A DNA stretch of 64,000 nt from Tribonema minus (Eukaryota; Sar; Xanthophyceae; Tribonematales; Tribonemataceae). Of this stretch, positions 24,501 to 32,273 are shown piece after piece. The first letter of the stretch is position 1. Each line of letters begins with the position of its first letter. The position numbers and the translations under genes were made by a program. The notes beneath the pieces are model-generated. The model searched no databases. It was not told the DNA's origin and worked only from the letters and a program-made list of their open reading frames with translations. The DNA lies in the NCBI GenBank assembly GCA_017506865.1, contig JAFCMP010000212.1:744001-808000 (forward strand), written 5' to 3'.

Positions 24501-25387
24501 GAGTGATCGAGTCGATCTGGGGACGGACGACAGGGCCTGCAGACATCAACACGCACAGTTGAAATTGACGTCTGACTCTAAGAGTCAGACTCAGAGCACA
24601 GCCAAATGAAGCAGATTCTGACACACGCATTAAGGATATCGTGTCATGATAGTTACTGCAGCTGCATCACTTGGCGCATTGCAACTCACAGACTAGTCAG
24701 TTAGCTGCGTCAGAGGTCCATGTAAACGCAATTCAATTTGGTAGATGAAATGCTATGTATTACCAGCTGCTGTCAATTCTAAATTAGAGGATACTTCGTG
24801 CCATAGCTGAATATTAACATTCTCACGTTACCACTGACGTCCCACAGTCCACGACAGTTTGTCACCTGATTACTATTCAGAGACTGGGAACTGGTGCATA
24901 TGCTGAAGCTGCACTTCTTCAGTCAACGTCAAAAACTGCACCGCTGTATTTATGTACAAAAATTAAATTCGCGAGCGACGCAGTCGACAGTAGTACTGCT
25001 AGGGGAATGAAGGGAAGAGTGAATCATATCAGCTCAGGCAAGTCCACGGTATGTGATCGCCGCAACTACAAGAGCACGCTCTGGGATTATGTAGCTGCAA
25101 GTGCGCCTAATCGGATTAATCAGTTGAAGCCCGCGCCTCCCGGACCTCAAGTCCGACCGGCTCATCTCCGGCGGTAAAGCAGCAACGTAAAGCAGGCAAC
25201 GTCACCTTTGTATGGGTGCGCCAGCACACACTTTCGCGGATTGAATGTCGTCGGGTCCTCGCCGCAGCAGCCTAGTTGGCAAAGGTCGTCCTGTCCCGTA
25301 ACCCTGTGCCTGGGCCAGTGGCAATTGTCCAAGACACGTGAGTAGGCACACCAGCGGCAGCAGCTGATTCAGCGCGTGGCCCCACAT
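12174..25387 (-). CDS. secreted GH16 beta-glucanase with CBM6-like module and Thr/Pro tail
   Basis: Secreted retaining endo-beta-glucanase (family GH16, probably beta-1,3-glucan). Exons on the minus strand: about 25387-25232, 24516-24347, 22517-22430, 20709-20630, 20119-20023, 18401-18340, 17316-17223, 16624-16398, 15932-15813, 14338-14217, 13504-13161 and 12515-12174. Every join keeps phase; donors are mostly GTGAGT or GTAAGT. About 640 residues: signal peptide, LIWSDEFDDASLN opening strand, YGHIEFRMKVAKGTGTW, catalytic GEIDIFEAVN (first Glu nucleophile, second Glu acid/base), WTPGYHSWSIDGK, FNLAIGGSWP, LVDYVRVY, then a CBM6-like domain and a Thr/Pro-rich tail. The exon 1-2 junction and the short exon at 18401 are the weakest links. 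Substrate is inferred from the family; the role could be wall remodelling or digestion. Confidence 0.85.
12245..12460. repeat. imperfect 30-bp coding repeat (Thr/Pro tail)
   Basis: Plus-strand blocks such as GTAGTTGGCCTTGCAGTAGT and CACAGCCGTAGGG or ACATTTGTAGG alternate six or more times. On the gene strand they code PTT-V-P-T repeats. Confidence 0.75.
13161..13504 (-). CDS. CBM6-like module, main part (exon 11)
   Basis: Codes YVTSFVTGEWVSYTVYTSQ, a G-E-W-x-x-Y-T-V strand usual in CBM6, then beta strands through GDGEDFQPQRWSSGLALAPG, THRIVVCAKTGGVNFTSLQ and donor CAG/GTGCGT. The acceptor CCCCTTCGCAG is repeated 63 bases upstream on the transcript. Aromatic residues expected in the glycan site (Trp, Tyr) are present. 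Confidence 0.8.
13490..13614. repeat. 63-bp tandem duplication of exon 11 acceptor
   Basis: GTACTCTGCGAAGG at 13500 and 13563 lie in two units that also share GAGCxxGGCTGT and GGCT ends. The outer copy carries a second AG acceptor with a pyrimidine run. Confidence 0.8.
14217..14338 (-). CDS. CBM6-like module, first part (exon 10)
   Basis: Codes IDAESFDIGGQGVGYFDTSG and then TYNSGNSQNRPYDGMDLNDL. The I-x-A-E-x-F-D-x-G-G-x-G-x-x-Y-x-D-T pattern is the opening of CBM6-type modules, which bind beta-glucans or xylan on a beta-sandwich. The donor is C/GTAAGT. Confidence 0.8.
14537..14702. repeat. 84-bp tandem duplication in GH16 intron
   Basis: CTGCCACCTGGATCAAATCA, GCATCTGATGCAGCACAT and CCCCACGCATCAC recur at 84-base spacing. 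Confidence 0.85.
15600..15815. repeat. about 110-bp tandem duplication reaching exon 9 donor
   Basis: GGACAGCTTACAGCAGACAT and its GGGCAGCTCACAG variant, GAGCTGCTGATTC and CAAGCGGCACTC(TC)ACCAG occur in both units. The right-hand unit ends at the true donor of exon 9. Confidence 0.8.
15813..15932 (-). CDS. GH16 gene exon 9, inter-domain linker
   Basis: Codes WRFPNNVDPTPSYFKSGSTA and VAYNVETAGGNWLPLRLPN, joining catalytic and carbohydrate-binding parts. Phase 2 at both ends fits both neighbours. The donor TG/GTGAGT is copied about 110 bases into the intron. Confidence 0.75.
16048..16275. repeat. three to four diverged units of about 65 bp in GH16 intron
   Basis: GCTCTGCTxAGTGTGCACA, TACCTCAGTGG and GCCAGGG recur in order with short insertions. 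Confidence 0.7.
16398..16624 (-). CDS. GH16 exon 8, end of catalytic domain
   Basis: Codes VYCTVSKWLTESPLANGS, then PYDRQFQLMFNLAIGGSWP, CCGAGAPDPQNYYHQMLVDY and VRVYALTDAQKAA. F-x-L-x-x-N-L-A-x-G-G-x-W and M-x-V-D-Y-V-R-V are the last strands of the GH16 fold. The acceptor at 16624 is preferred over one at 16611 because only it keeps phase with exon 7. Confidence 0.9.
17045..17278. repeat. 118-bp tandem duplication including exon 7 end
   Basis: GCTGAAAGCA, ACACACAGCCCCACATGTCA and CCATCGATGCTCCATGAGTG recur at a spacing of 118 bases. The duplication covers intron, donor and exon end. Confidence 0.85.
17105..17158 (-). pseudogene. duplicated 3' half of GH16 exon 7
   Basis: Codes NHIYMYTWTPSYHSWSIDAK followed by the same AAG/GTATGA donor. 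The reading frame is open and most residues agree with exon 7, with DGK changed to DAK. The matching acceptor (TTTCAGCAG) would give an exon lacking the first part of exon 7, so it is either an alternative exon or a decaying copy. Confidence 0.6.
17223..17316 (-). CDS. GH16 exon 7, copy 1 of duplicated exon
   Basis: Codes VMNNGLDYSLDYHIYTYTW and TPGYHSWSIDGK, matching the GH16 H-x-Y-x-x-x-W-x-P-x-x-x-x-W-x-x-DGK segment. The donor is AAG/GTATGA. A second copy of its 3' half and donor sits 118 bases further on. Confidence 0.85.
18340..18401 (-). CDS. GH16 exon 6, short linking exon
   Basis: A 62-base exon between GAGCAG and GTGAGT codes PHASQHDGGVFNVGTKTQEG. Phase 0 in and 2 out exactly bridges exons 5 and 7. 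Known family members have an H-x-G-G loop at this place, which HDGG may match. It is accepted mainly because it repairs the frame. Confidence 0.5.
18575..19045. repeat. 92-bp minisatellite, five copies, in GH16 intron
   Basis: Units start with CACAGAAAAAAAAGCGGTGG, then GTTTCAGAAGAGTGAGGCGG, GAGTACATTGTAAGTAAATG, CACAGTACATTCAGTGAAGC and GTCAC. Starts of GCGGTGG fall at 18598, 18693, 18785, 18876 and 18968. Copies differ by A-run length and small indels. Confidence 0.9.
19615..19677. repeat. 33-bp tandem duplication
   Basis: CTGGTTCAAATGCATGGCTC and CTGGCTCAAATGCATGGCTC, each followed by CAAA, lie head to tail in a GH16 intron. Confidence 0.8.
20023..20119 (-). CDS. GH16 exon 5, catalytic motif
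   Basis: Codes PSVYMLPVDWYYGDWPQSG and EIDIFEAVNEAKN. E-I-D-I-x-E is the GH16 active-site signature, intact here, so the enzyme can be catalytically competent. The acceptor is GCGCGCAG and the donor AAT/GTGAGC. Confidence 0.9.
20434..20526. repeat. 24-bp tandem repeat, four copies
   Basis: ACAGGTACCGAGATGCGTTG plus TATG repeats at 20434, 20458, 20481 and 20505 with small changes, inside the intron between GH16 exons 4 and 5. Confidence 0.85.
20630..20709 (-). CDS. GH16 exon 4
   Basis: Codes IGTNIGYNVLYGHIEFRMKV then AKGTGTW, the GH16 Y-G-x-x-E-x-R-x-K-x-x-x-G-x-G-x-W strand. The final W is split across the intron in phase 2 and is restored by the next exon. Confidence 0.85.
21178..21288. 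repeat. two-copy repeat of about 57 bp
   Basis: GCAGTGCC, TGCTGTGxGG, AACTCTxTGAACACA and GTTCCCC recur in order in two adjacent segments of a GH16 intron. Confidence 0.6.
22430..22517 (-). CDS. GH16 exon 3
   Basis: Completes NLNK then WVKFHGETTVNEERQSYEL and NNVYLQDGKL, matching the GH16 pattern in which an E-x-x-x-Y segment precedes a N-V-x-V-x-DGKL strand. The donor is TTG/GTGAGT, phase 0. Confidence 0.8.
23467..23892. mobile_element. foldback or MITE-like element with 42-bp inverted ends
   Basis: TTGAATTGCGAAAAACGGGA and the following CCTGA..AAAACGGGACCC at 23467-23508 recur inverted at 23850-23892. The arms are about 90% identical, with about 340 bases between them. The interior has no coding frame. 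Non-autonomous DNA elements and foldback elements have this form. No clear target duplication was found at the edges, so the outer ends may lie a little further out. Confidence 0.55.
23635..23664. repeat. TTGAAC hexamer microsatellite
   Basis: Four consecutive TTGAAC units followed by TTCAAC, inside the foldback-like element. The same CTTGAA core is scattered through much of the window. Confidence 0.8.
24347..24516 (-). CDS. GH16 exon 2, start of catalytic domain
   Basis: Codes a Ser/Thr/Gln-rich linker and then YERGALIWSDEFDDASLNLN, the usual first strand of GH16 domains (W-x-DEF). The donor is AA/GTGAGT. The upstream acceptor could instead be at 24536. Confidence 0.8.
25203..25387 (-). CDS. 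GH16 gene, first exon with signal peptide
   Basis: ATG at 25387 opens a typical secretory leader: a short N-region, hydrophobic LLPLVCLLTCLGQLPLAQAQ, and likely cleavage after AQA. Two donors are possible: AAA/GTGTGT at 25232, which joins phase 0 to the acceptor before 24516, and AAG/GTGACG at 25203, which would need another exon or acceptor. Confidence 0.75.
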
Positions 25388-27040
25388 AAGCGTGGTCGTA
25401 GCGATGATCCGCGGCTAGGTGTGCCTGCTGCGCTGCATGTCTCCCGATGTCAAAAAAAGCGCCGTTTCGTTGGGACTTCCCGGTTAAGATTACACTGTCC
25501 CGAAGCGGCTCGAAGGAGGCTCGAACCCCAGGTTCACCCTGCTCTTTTTCAAAACTGAGAGTGATTAGGGCCTAACCCTAGTTTCAAGTCGACCATTTGT
25601 ACCGCTAAAGTAATGGTAAACCACTGCTAAAGCTGCACATGTATTAAAAAGGGCGGCCGGTTAGGCGCTAATGGTAAAGTCGCGAAGGGCGGGCGGGCAG
25701 AACCCCCTGACCTTGCAAGTTGACGTGAATATGGACTATGGCACGAGTCAGATGTGCATGCAATGCCAGTGTACATACCACAGCAGGGGACAGCGGTCAA
25801 CTGTGACACGTGTATACGTACGTGCCACTGGCAGTCGCTTAGAACGCGGCCGCCGCGCTTGAAAACCATTGCAAGCACTTCACCATTGCGATCACTTCAC
25901 CGTGCCTCTCCTCTCCTCTCTCTCTGACACTCCTGCCTGTGTGTGTCGGCAAACTTCAAAGCGAACGTCAAACGCGAGTTCAACTGCTTAAGTTAACTGA
26001 AAACACTGAAGCATTCCTGGAGCGAAAGCGCACTACAGTTACTGTAGCACATGACAACAGAACACCGGCATCAGTCAGCCTCCACGCGCATAATCACGCA
26101 TTTGAAAAAGGGTGTTGTGTGCATGGAGGGCATGCAAGGTCTGACGCAGTCAGGTCATAGATTGGGTATATTGGGTACATGCATGCTGGTGAGCGCTGGC
26201 CTCCAACGCTGCTGAGCGCTGCCCTCCAGTGCAGCGGCAGGATCATCATAACGATTCTTGCGGAATCCATCCAGTCACAGCAACGACCGACCGCATCACA
26301 ACATGCATAGCAGTGCAGTCATTGCAAATTACATCTGCAATCCACTGCAATGTAAACCGGTCTCAGCGATCACCTGCGATGCGCTTGAGCAGCCACTTGA
26401 GCCTGCAATCGCTTCACGCTGATACATACGTCATTCTCTGTGTATTGGACATGCTGCACGACTGCACCAAGCGTGCTAAGGGAGAGAAGTGCACAATGAA
26501 CCACACACACAGCAGCTATCGCACAAACCAAAGAGTGAGCGACAGCATGTGTCAATTTCACATGGCGCACGACCTTGCCCACTGTGTATGTACGCAGCGG
26601 CTGTCCGGCGCGTTGGTCGGCCTTTGCGTGGTACGCAATTGATTAATCTGCACAGGCATACATGTTACGGAGACATGCAGTGAAGCCACATCAACAGCAG
26701 GGCACAAAGAAACGTCTTACACAGCTGCCATTAAAACTCGTCCTCTGCTTTCATACTGATGTTGATTTTGGATCAAACGCGTTGTATCAATTGTGTGACA
26801 TGCTGGTGTAGAGTAGGATGCACAGTACCTGCTGGGGGGCGTGATGCTATATGGGCTGCCTGTGGGCAAGGACAAATGCATATGGTGGCAATGCGTCTCC
26901 ACTGTGTTCATCGGTGTACATGATCGCCGGTCAAGAGGTGTGTGCAATTCGCCAACAATTGTCATGGCCGGCAGGTGGTGCAAGCCTGCAAATACTGAAC
27001 TTGCATCACGCCAGAAGCCAGTCGCGGGTGCTGAACTTAC
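25388..27040. other. upstream of GH16 gene, nothing coding seen
   Basis: This should contain the GH16 promoter on the minus strand. No clear TATA-type element at a sensible distance was identified. A CT-rich microsatellite lies at about 25908-25926. A GGCTCGAACCCC stretch near 25520 looks like a tRNA B box but has no cloverleaf around it. Confidence 0.4.
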
Positions 27041-27142
27041 ACTGCGAAAGAGGCAGCTGCCGTCCGGTGCCATCCGTATAATGCGGTGCGGGCGTTTTGT
27101 CCCTTCCGCCTGTACCCAGAAAATCTGCTCCATAGCCGCCAT
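27041..27142 (-). CDS. exon with OTU-protease-like cysteine motif
   Basis: The minus-strand frame from an ATG at 27142 codes MAAMEQIFWVQAEGTKRPHR and IIRMAPDGSCLFRS, ending at a strong donor AGT/GTAAGT. P-D-G-x-C-L-F-R is the catalytic cysteine motif of OTU deubiquitinases, preceded as usual by a basic-hydrophobic strand. The conserved His-containing end was not found downstream on the minus strand, so the rest of the gene is unresolved. If real, the product removes ubiquitin from proteins. The ATG may be internal. Confidence 0.5.
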
Positions 27143-28068
27143 TGAATCTTAGAGGCCCCACACCTTCGAAAACTGCAGCTGGAGCCTGAGGCGAGGTGTG
27201 CAGCACGATGATCACGTACAGGCTGAGTGGCATGCCAGAAGAGAACAATGCAGTTGCACAGCACAGCTGAGCGTGTGCATGACTTGAGATATGCGGTCAA
27301 GTAGGCCTGCAGGGCACCAATGCACAGCAGTCACGCTTCGCCTCCGCGGAGTCTGGGCGTCTACTAATACACCTGCAGTCACCTTCACAGGCAGTGCTGT
27401 AGGTGTCTGCACCTGCAGTCAATGTGCTGTGGCAGCTGAGGTGTGACAATGCAGTGACCCAGGGCCCCAAAGGCATGACTTGGGAGCAAAATGGTACTGG
27501 TGCAGAACTGGCATTGATGACCACCTGCGGCTGTAGTTGGTGCAAACTGCAGCATCACTGTGGATGAAGTTCTGCCTGGCACATAGGGGTGCCCTCAGCT
27601 GCAACTGGACCTTATGGGAGAGACTCAGTCCAATCACTTCCTGCTGTCCGCCAAATGTCAGCATCTCATGCTGCTGCACCCAATGGAGTAGATGCTTGCC
27701 AGCACCCTGGAGTGCGACTATTGAAATCATGATGTTGACTTCTACAGTATGCACCAGTAATTTGTTGCTGTTGTGCTGCAAGTCTCATTCAAAATTGAAA
27801 CTCCGCAGCAAGTAATTGACTGCTGCAGTGCGGTAAACAGTGACAGCCACAGATTGCTGCAAATTAAATTTAGAAATTTCCAGCAAAACCTTTGAATCAG
27901 ACTCGTTGCATCACTGGACACAACAATCAGGTTGCCATGGCGTTGCGCGCAATTGAGATGGTGTCTAGAAGAATCTGACGCGTAGTGCAGTTGAACACGG
28001 ACGTGCTGCAGCAGACGTGCATCAGCGGACGTGCATCTGTGCTGCCTACGGCCATTTCAGATACCCAC

Positions 28069-28147
28069 CCTCATATTTGCTGTTTGTTATGTTGAACTTC
28101 CGCGCCTCGGTCTGGCAGGCTTTCCTCACGCTCGCCCAGGCTTTTTT
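28069..28147 (-). CDS. candidate exon, unknown
   Basis: Acceptor with pyrimidine run (TCTCGCCTCTGCCCCACATG, then TGAG) and donor GAGG/GTGGGT enclose an open frame coding KKAWASVRKACQTEARKFN and ITNSKYE. The charged helical character looks coding. It could precede the OTU-like exon in one gene, but no phase-consistent path was found. Confidence 0.35.
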
Positions 28148-30117
28148 CTCACATGTGGGGCAGAGGCGAGACAAATGAAGGTGCTGTAAGCAGATATCAG
28201 ACAGCTGAAGATTCGATAGGATCCATTACAGTGCCTGCAACTTTGATGGCTGTAACTCATTGAATTTGCACGCAATGCCATGTTGCTGCTGTGTTTTGTG
28301 AAGGTAGACCCATAATGGCAGGAACGCTTACCGCACCTGAAGGCACGTTTCGTGCGCCTCATCGCTTGCAACCTCACAAGGTCAGGGCTAGAGGGTCAGT
28401 ATCATTCCACTGTAAACAATGCGTGCATGGCCATTTGTCATGGACTGATTGTGTTCCAAAACGTGCAGCATGTACAGGGGGCTGAGGGAAGGAAGCCACT
28501 CAATCATGACACTCGCGCATTGCACCCAGTCATGAGGTTTGCGCGCGTCTATGAGCCATACTACTGTAGCTGCAAAGTCTGACAAGTCGCGTGCGAGACT
28601 GCCGCAGCACCGCTTACCGCATGTTCCAGCACAGGTCCTATGACACACCCGCGTCTTTCAGTAATGGTAGCAGATGGCAGACACGGATGCAGATCTTCGG
28701 GCTGGTATCACGCGGGTCGCCGCAGAATTGTTGGATCAAACAGTGCATCAACGCCAGTTTGGCGACTGCCGCGCCAGCTGCTGCTCGCCATCGCATCGCA
28801 TTCGCATCCATCCGGATCCATTCACACACACACTACTACTCGCGCCATCTTCAAGCAAACTTCAACAACCGCGAGTCAAAGAATAAACTTTCTGCGAGGA
28901 GCTCGCGTCGAGACTGCTAAATACTGCCGCGGACGCAGACGGGAGAAGAGCGGCTCACGTTTTATCTGACGGCCTCGTCACTATGGGAGTCAAGAATGAT
29001 GGAACGGTGAGATGTCCTAAGTAGGTGTGGCCGCTGCTGCTGCTGCTGCAAAGTCAATAGCAGTAGATGAACGCACTTGCTGCAAGCTGCATATGGCTCA
29101 GGCGACAAGACCTGTCAAGGTCAGAGAGTCTGCGCCTGCTGTTGAATTTACCCAGGCTGCTCGGTAGCACCTACCAGCCTTGAGTGAGATCAGTGGCCAC
29201 AGTCGCACGCGATTTTGCACCAGCTGTGACAGTGTTGGCACTTCCTGTCTGCCTGCCATTCTCTCATGAGGCACCCATCGTGCGCCGTTCCCATGCACTG
29301 GACGAGCGGGTACTTTTTATCGCTGTGGCTGCTATCTTGGGGTGCAGTTGAAACGCTGCTTAGACTAACCACAGATCATGTGCGCGCTGCATGATGCATG
29401 TGACTTTGAGTGCAGGCTGTGTGCGGAGGTTCTGACAGTTCGTTGGAGGCTCCTACGGTTCACGAAGGCAGCAACGACGAGGCCCGGACCAGAACCAACG
29501 TAGCAGGTGTGTATGATGTGCCTTTTGTAGACTTCTTTGTGATGTCGCGCTTCGGGCTCCATTGCTGCTCAGAGCTTTATGGCGGCTCACACTGGCATAC
29601 CCATGGTAAGCTGGCGCTGCTCAACGCAGTGTCTATCACAGCTACAAGAAACAGCAGACTACGCTGTACTTCAAGTTTGTCTACTCACCTTACAGTAATG
29701 ACATTTCACAACGCTTTGCACACAAAAACAGCATGCCTATGATCAAAATATGAAACAAGTTCTGCCCATAGTATAAGTGCTCAGTAAGTTGTAACCGTTT
29801 TATGCTAGTGGGCCGAGGTTTTGGTCTTCTGCACGACTTGGTTGCCCCTGCTGCAAAGCCAACCTGCAATAGTCCAGCCGTGGTGTTTTGCTGCAGCGAG
29901 AGTTCTCCCAATTGCAGCAGGGCCAGCGGAGCCAGTTGTTTATACCATCCAGTACTTTCACTGGTGTAGGTTTTGAAGGTTGCCTAGCCTAGGCAACCGC
30001 TGGAGTCCTAGTGCCGACACCCCACAACTAGACAAGCTCACACAGTGTGGCGCCACCATGCTTGCCTCGCTGCTCACAACACAATATATGCGCGCGCGTC
30101 ATTGTTCCCCATGTCCC

Positions 30118-30133
30118 TATATATATATATATA
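30118..30133. repeat. (TA)n microsatellite
   Basis: Eight TA units in a row. Confidence 0.9.
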
Positions 30134-30571
30134 GAATTGGATTGCGGATCTTTGTGATTATTGATGGCGCGCTGCACATTTTGTGACCATGTTGATTGTT
30201 TGGTGCATGCGCTGGCCGATGATGAAAAGCCTAAGGTCAATATCACAACCATCTTGCAGGCATCACATGTACTCGCATAAGTTGCCATTGGCTACAGCAG
30301 CCATGCCTGCAAGCACATTGAGAGTATATCATGATTGCTTTGCCTGATGGCTCACCCATCACCAATATCAGCGGCCTGCCATGTCCAAGGCTATGGCCAA
30401 CAGCCTACTCAATACTAAAAGATACACCATGCAGGTATAACGCCCCTGCGACACGTGTTTTGCTGTGCATGCAACACTCTTTTACTGGCCTCACTATCTG
30501 TAACTTATGCGCTCATTGCTGTCACGCTCCTTTCCCTCCCCGCTCTCACCTTTGTCTTCAACGGTCTGCAG

Positions 30572-30772
30572 ATGCACAAGCAGCAGCTCCAAAATACCAC
30601 GTGACCGGTGTGTGGGGGGTCCCGTGGAGAATCGACCCCCGGGCTGCAGTGCTCAGCAGCCCAAGCCTCCAACGGGCCGAACGCCCAGGGGACCCCCCCA
30701 CCACCGCCCCCCGCACCCACCCGCCCCCCTCGCGCAGGGGCCCGACCACCCATGGCAGGGTGGGCGGGGGAG
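30572..30772 (+). CDS. candidate exon, Pro/Arg/Gly-rich
   Basis: The acceptor (CTTCAACGGTCTGCAG) and donor GAG/GTGTGG bound a frame coding AQAAAPKYHVTGVWGVPWRI, DPRAAVLSSPSLQRAERPG and a Pro/Arg/Gly-rich end. It is the most GC-rich stretch nearby. It may be an early exon of the membrane-protein gene downstream, but linking phases are not resolved. Confidence 0.4.
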
Positions 30773-31059
30773 GTGTGGGGGGGAACTGTCACCAGCCACC
30801 ACCTGTTGCAACCACTTGACAATGTGACACATCTCGTTCATCATCACAAAGGCAACCCCGGGGCCCAAATTGAATGTTTGATGCGCACACCAGCGCGTCA
30901 ATTGACCTTAGTCGTGTGACTCAGAGGCACTGCAATGACATGTGCACACTGGCAACATTTGACCAGACAAGCTTTGGACTTTCAAAGTTACAATGTAAAC
31001 AATCGATTAGACATCATCTCGTTGCGCACTGCCACGCCACCCTGCGCGGACACGTCTAG

Positions 31060-31331
31060 TGCGCTGAGGCTTCAAGCTGCCACCATTATGGTCAACTACC
31101 CGGCACGAGTGCGGAGGAGGCATTCTCCATCTCCGGCGAAAGCCTGATGTAGGTTCTGAACACTGCCGACTTCCACCTCTCCGCTTTCATGATTTCAGTA
31201 TCAGACCTGCAAGGTGGGCATAAGATGATGCTTCTAGAGCTTGAAACAGATTTCTGCGTCGCGCACAGCTTTCTTGGACATCAGTTTCCAAAGCCGGTGG
31301 CAGCGTGCATTGCTCAATCCTGCTTTCGAAG
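31060..31331 (+). CDS. candidate exons between the Pro-rich exon and the membrane protein
   Basis: Three candidates: a segment ending at 31148 before GTAGGT coding CHHYGQLPGTSAEEAFSISG; a 15-base exon 31199-31213 between TTTCAG and GTGGGC; and 31250-31331 between AACAG and GTAACA. The last reads either ISASRTAFLDISFQSRWQRA or, in the phase set by the micro-exon, LRRAQLSWTSVSKAGGSVHC. Splice signals are reasonable but the frame is undecided. Confidence 0.3.
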
Positions 31332-32273
31332 GTAACAGAAGTGTTGCACCAACCAAGACAGCTCTGCATGTGTCTACTGCAACAGCACTGTTTACAAGCC
31401 TTGGCTTCATGTTATTTCCATGAGCTAACACTTGCGCACACTTCTGGCATTTGCGCAATTTGTGACATCCGGGCCTCGATGCACCTCCCTAAGTGTGCCT
31501 TGCACGCAAGTGGTTGACTTGTGCATTTTCAGCAGCATGTGTACTCAGACAGAGACCTGCTTGTTTGAGCATACACTGTAAGAGTGATTTATACAAGTAC
31601 TTAAAATACGGCACCATGCGTCAGGGTGTCAACATCGAAGAGCTGACATCTGTTGTGTTGATGTACTGGGTTGCTGTTTGTAGCTGTAGCCCTCTATCTA
31701 GAATCTTGGTCAAGCTGCATCACGCATCACATGGCTAACTAGTGGCTGAGCTTCTTGAAATTTTTAAGGTGATATCCTTGTTCAAAGGTATTGTCTATGT
31801 GTGTGGGCAAGCATTGTCAGCAGCGCGCAATCAGACAAGTTGCAGGGTGGCAAGATAGCTGCAGCATCACAAGACTTGGCATGCATGCTATATGCTGTTC
31901 ATTTTGTTAACGCGTCGCCCGTCATTGCGTCAAACAACCCAACAGGGTTACAAATTGTGAGGTACCATCAAGTACCATGCTTGCCTTGTGATGTGGGAAT
32001 CACATGGTATGTTATGAACCTCAGCTTTGTCTCCCTTGCTGCCATGTAAGGTGGTGGTGTGCGCCTCACTGCCCGCCCATTTCACTGTTGCTGGTGATTG
32101 GTACAGGTAAAAGTTGAGTTCTTTTGTAAGCAAAAGCTTTGTCTGATGTGAATTCTAAGCGCTGCATTTGCATTGTCCCCTGAGTTGACACACACACTCA
32201 TGTAACTCTGTTTGCCGGTGCCACTTCTGCTGCCCTTCACTACAGAATTATCGATTTCCTCTGCTTTTGGCAG

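Larger units (their letters stand above)
27143..30571. other. mostly unassigned region
   Basis: Apart from the candidate exon at 28069-28147, no confident gene was found. A minus-strand frame at about 27600-27735 reads HLLHWVQQHEMLTFGGQQEV and LSLSHKVQLQL, weakly like the later part of an OTU fold but in the wrong order relative to the Cys exon. A (TA)n run sits at about 30118-30133. Confidence 0.35.

Noticed and set aside
25476..25545. tRNA gene suggested by GGCTCGAACCCC
   Set aside because: No D arm, anticodon arm or acceptor stem can be folded around it.
26229..26642. 137-codon plus-strand open frame
   Set aside because: No coding-like composition, no splice sites, and no recognisable motif.
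30505..30822. Minus-strand 105-codon Gly/Ala-rich frame
   Set aside because: Shadow of the GC-rich plus-strand exon candidate; no splice sites in support.
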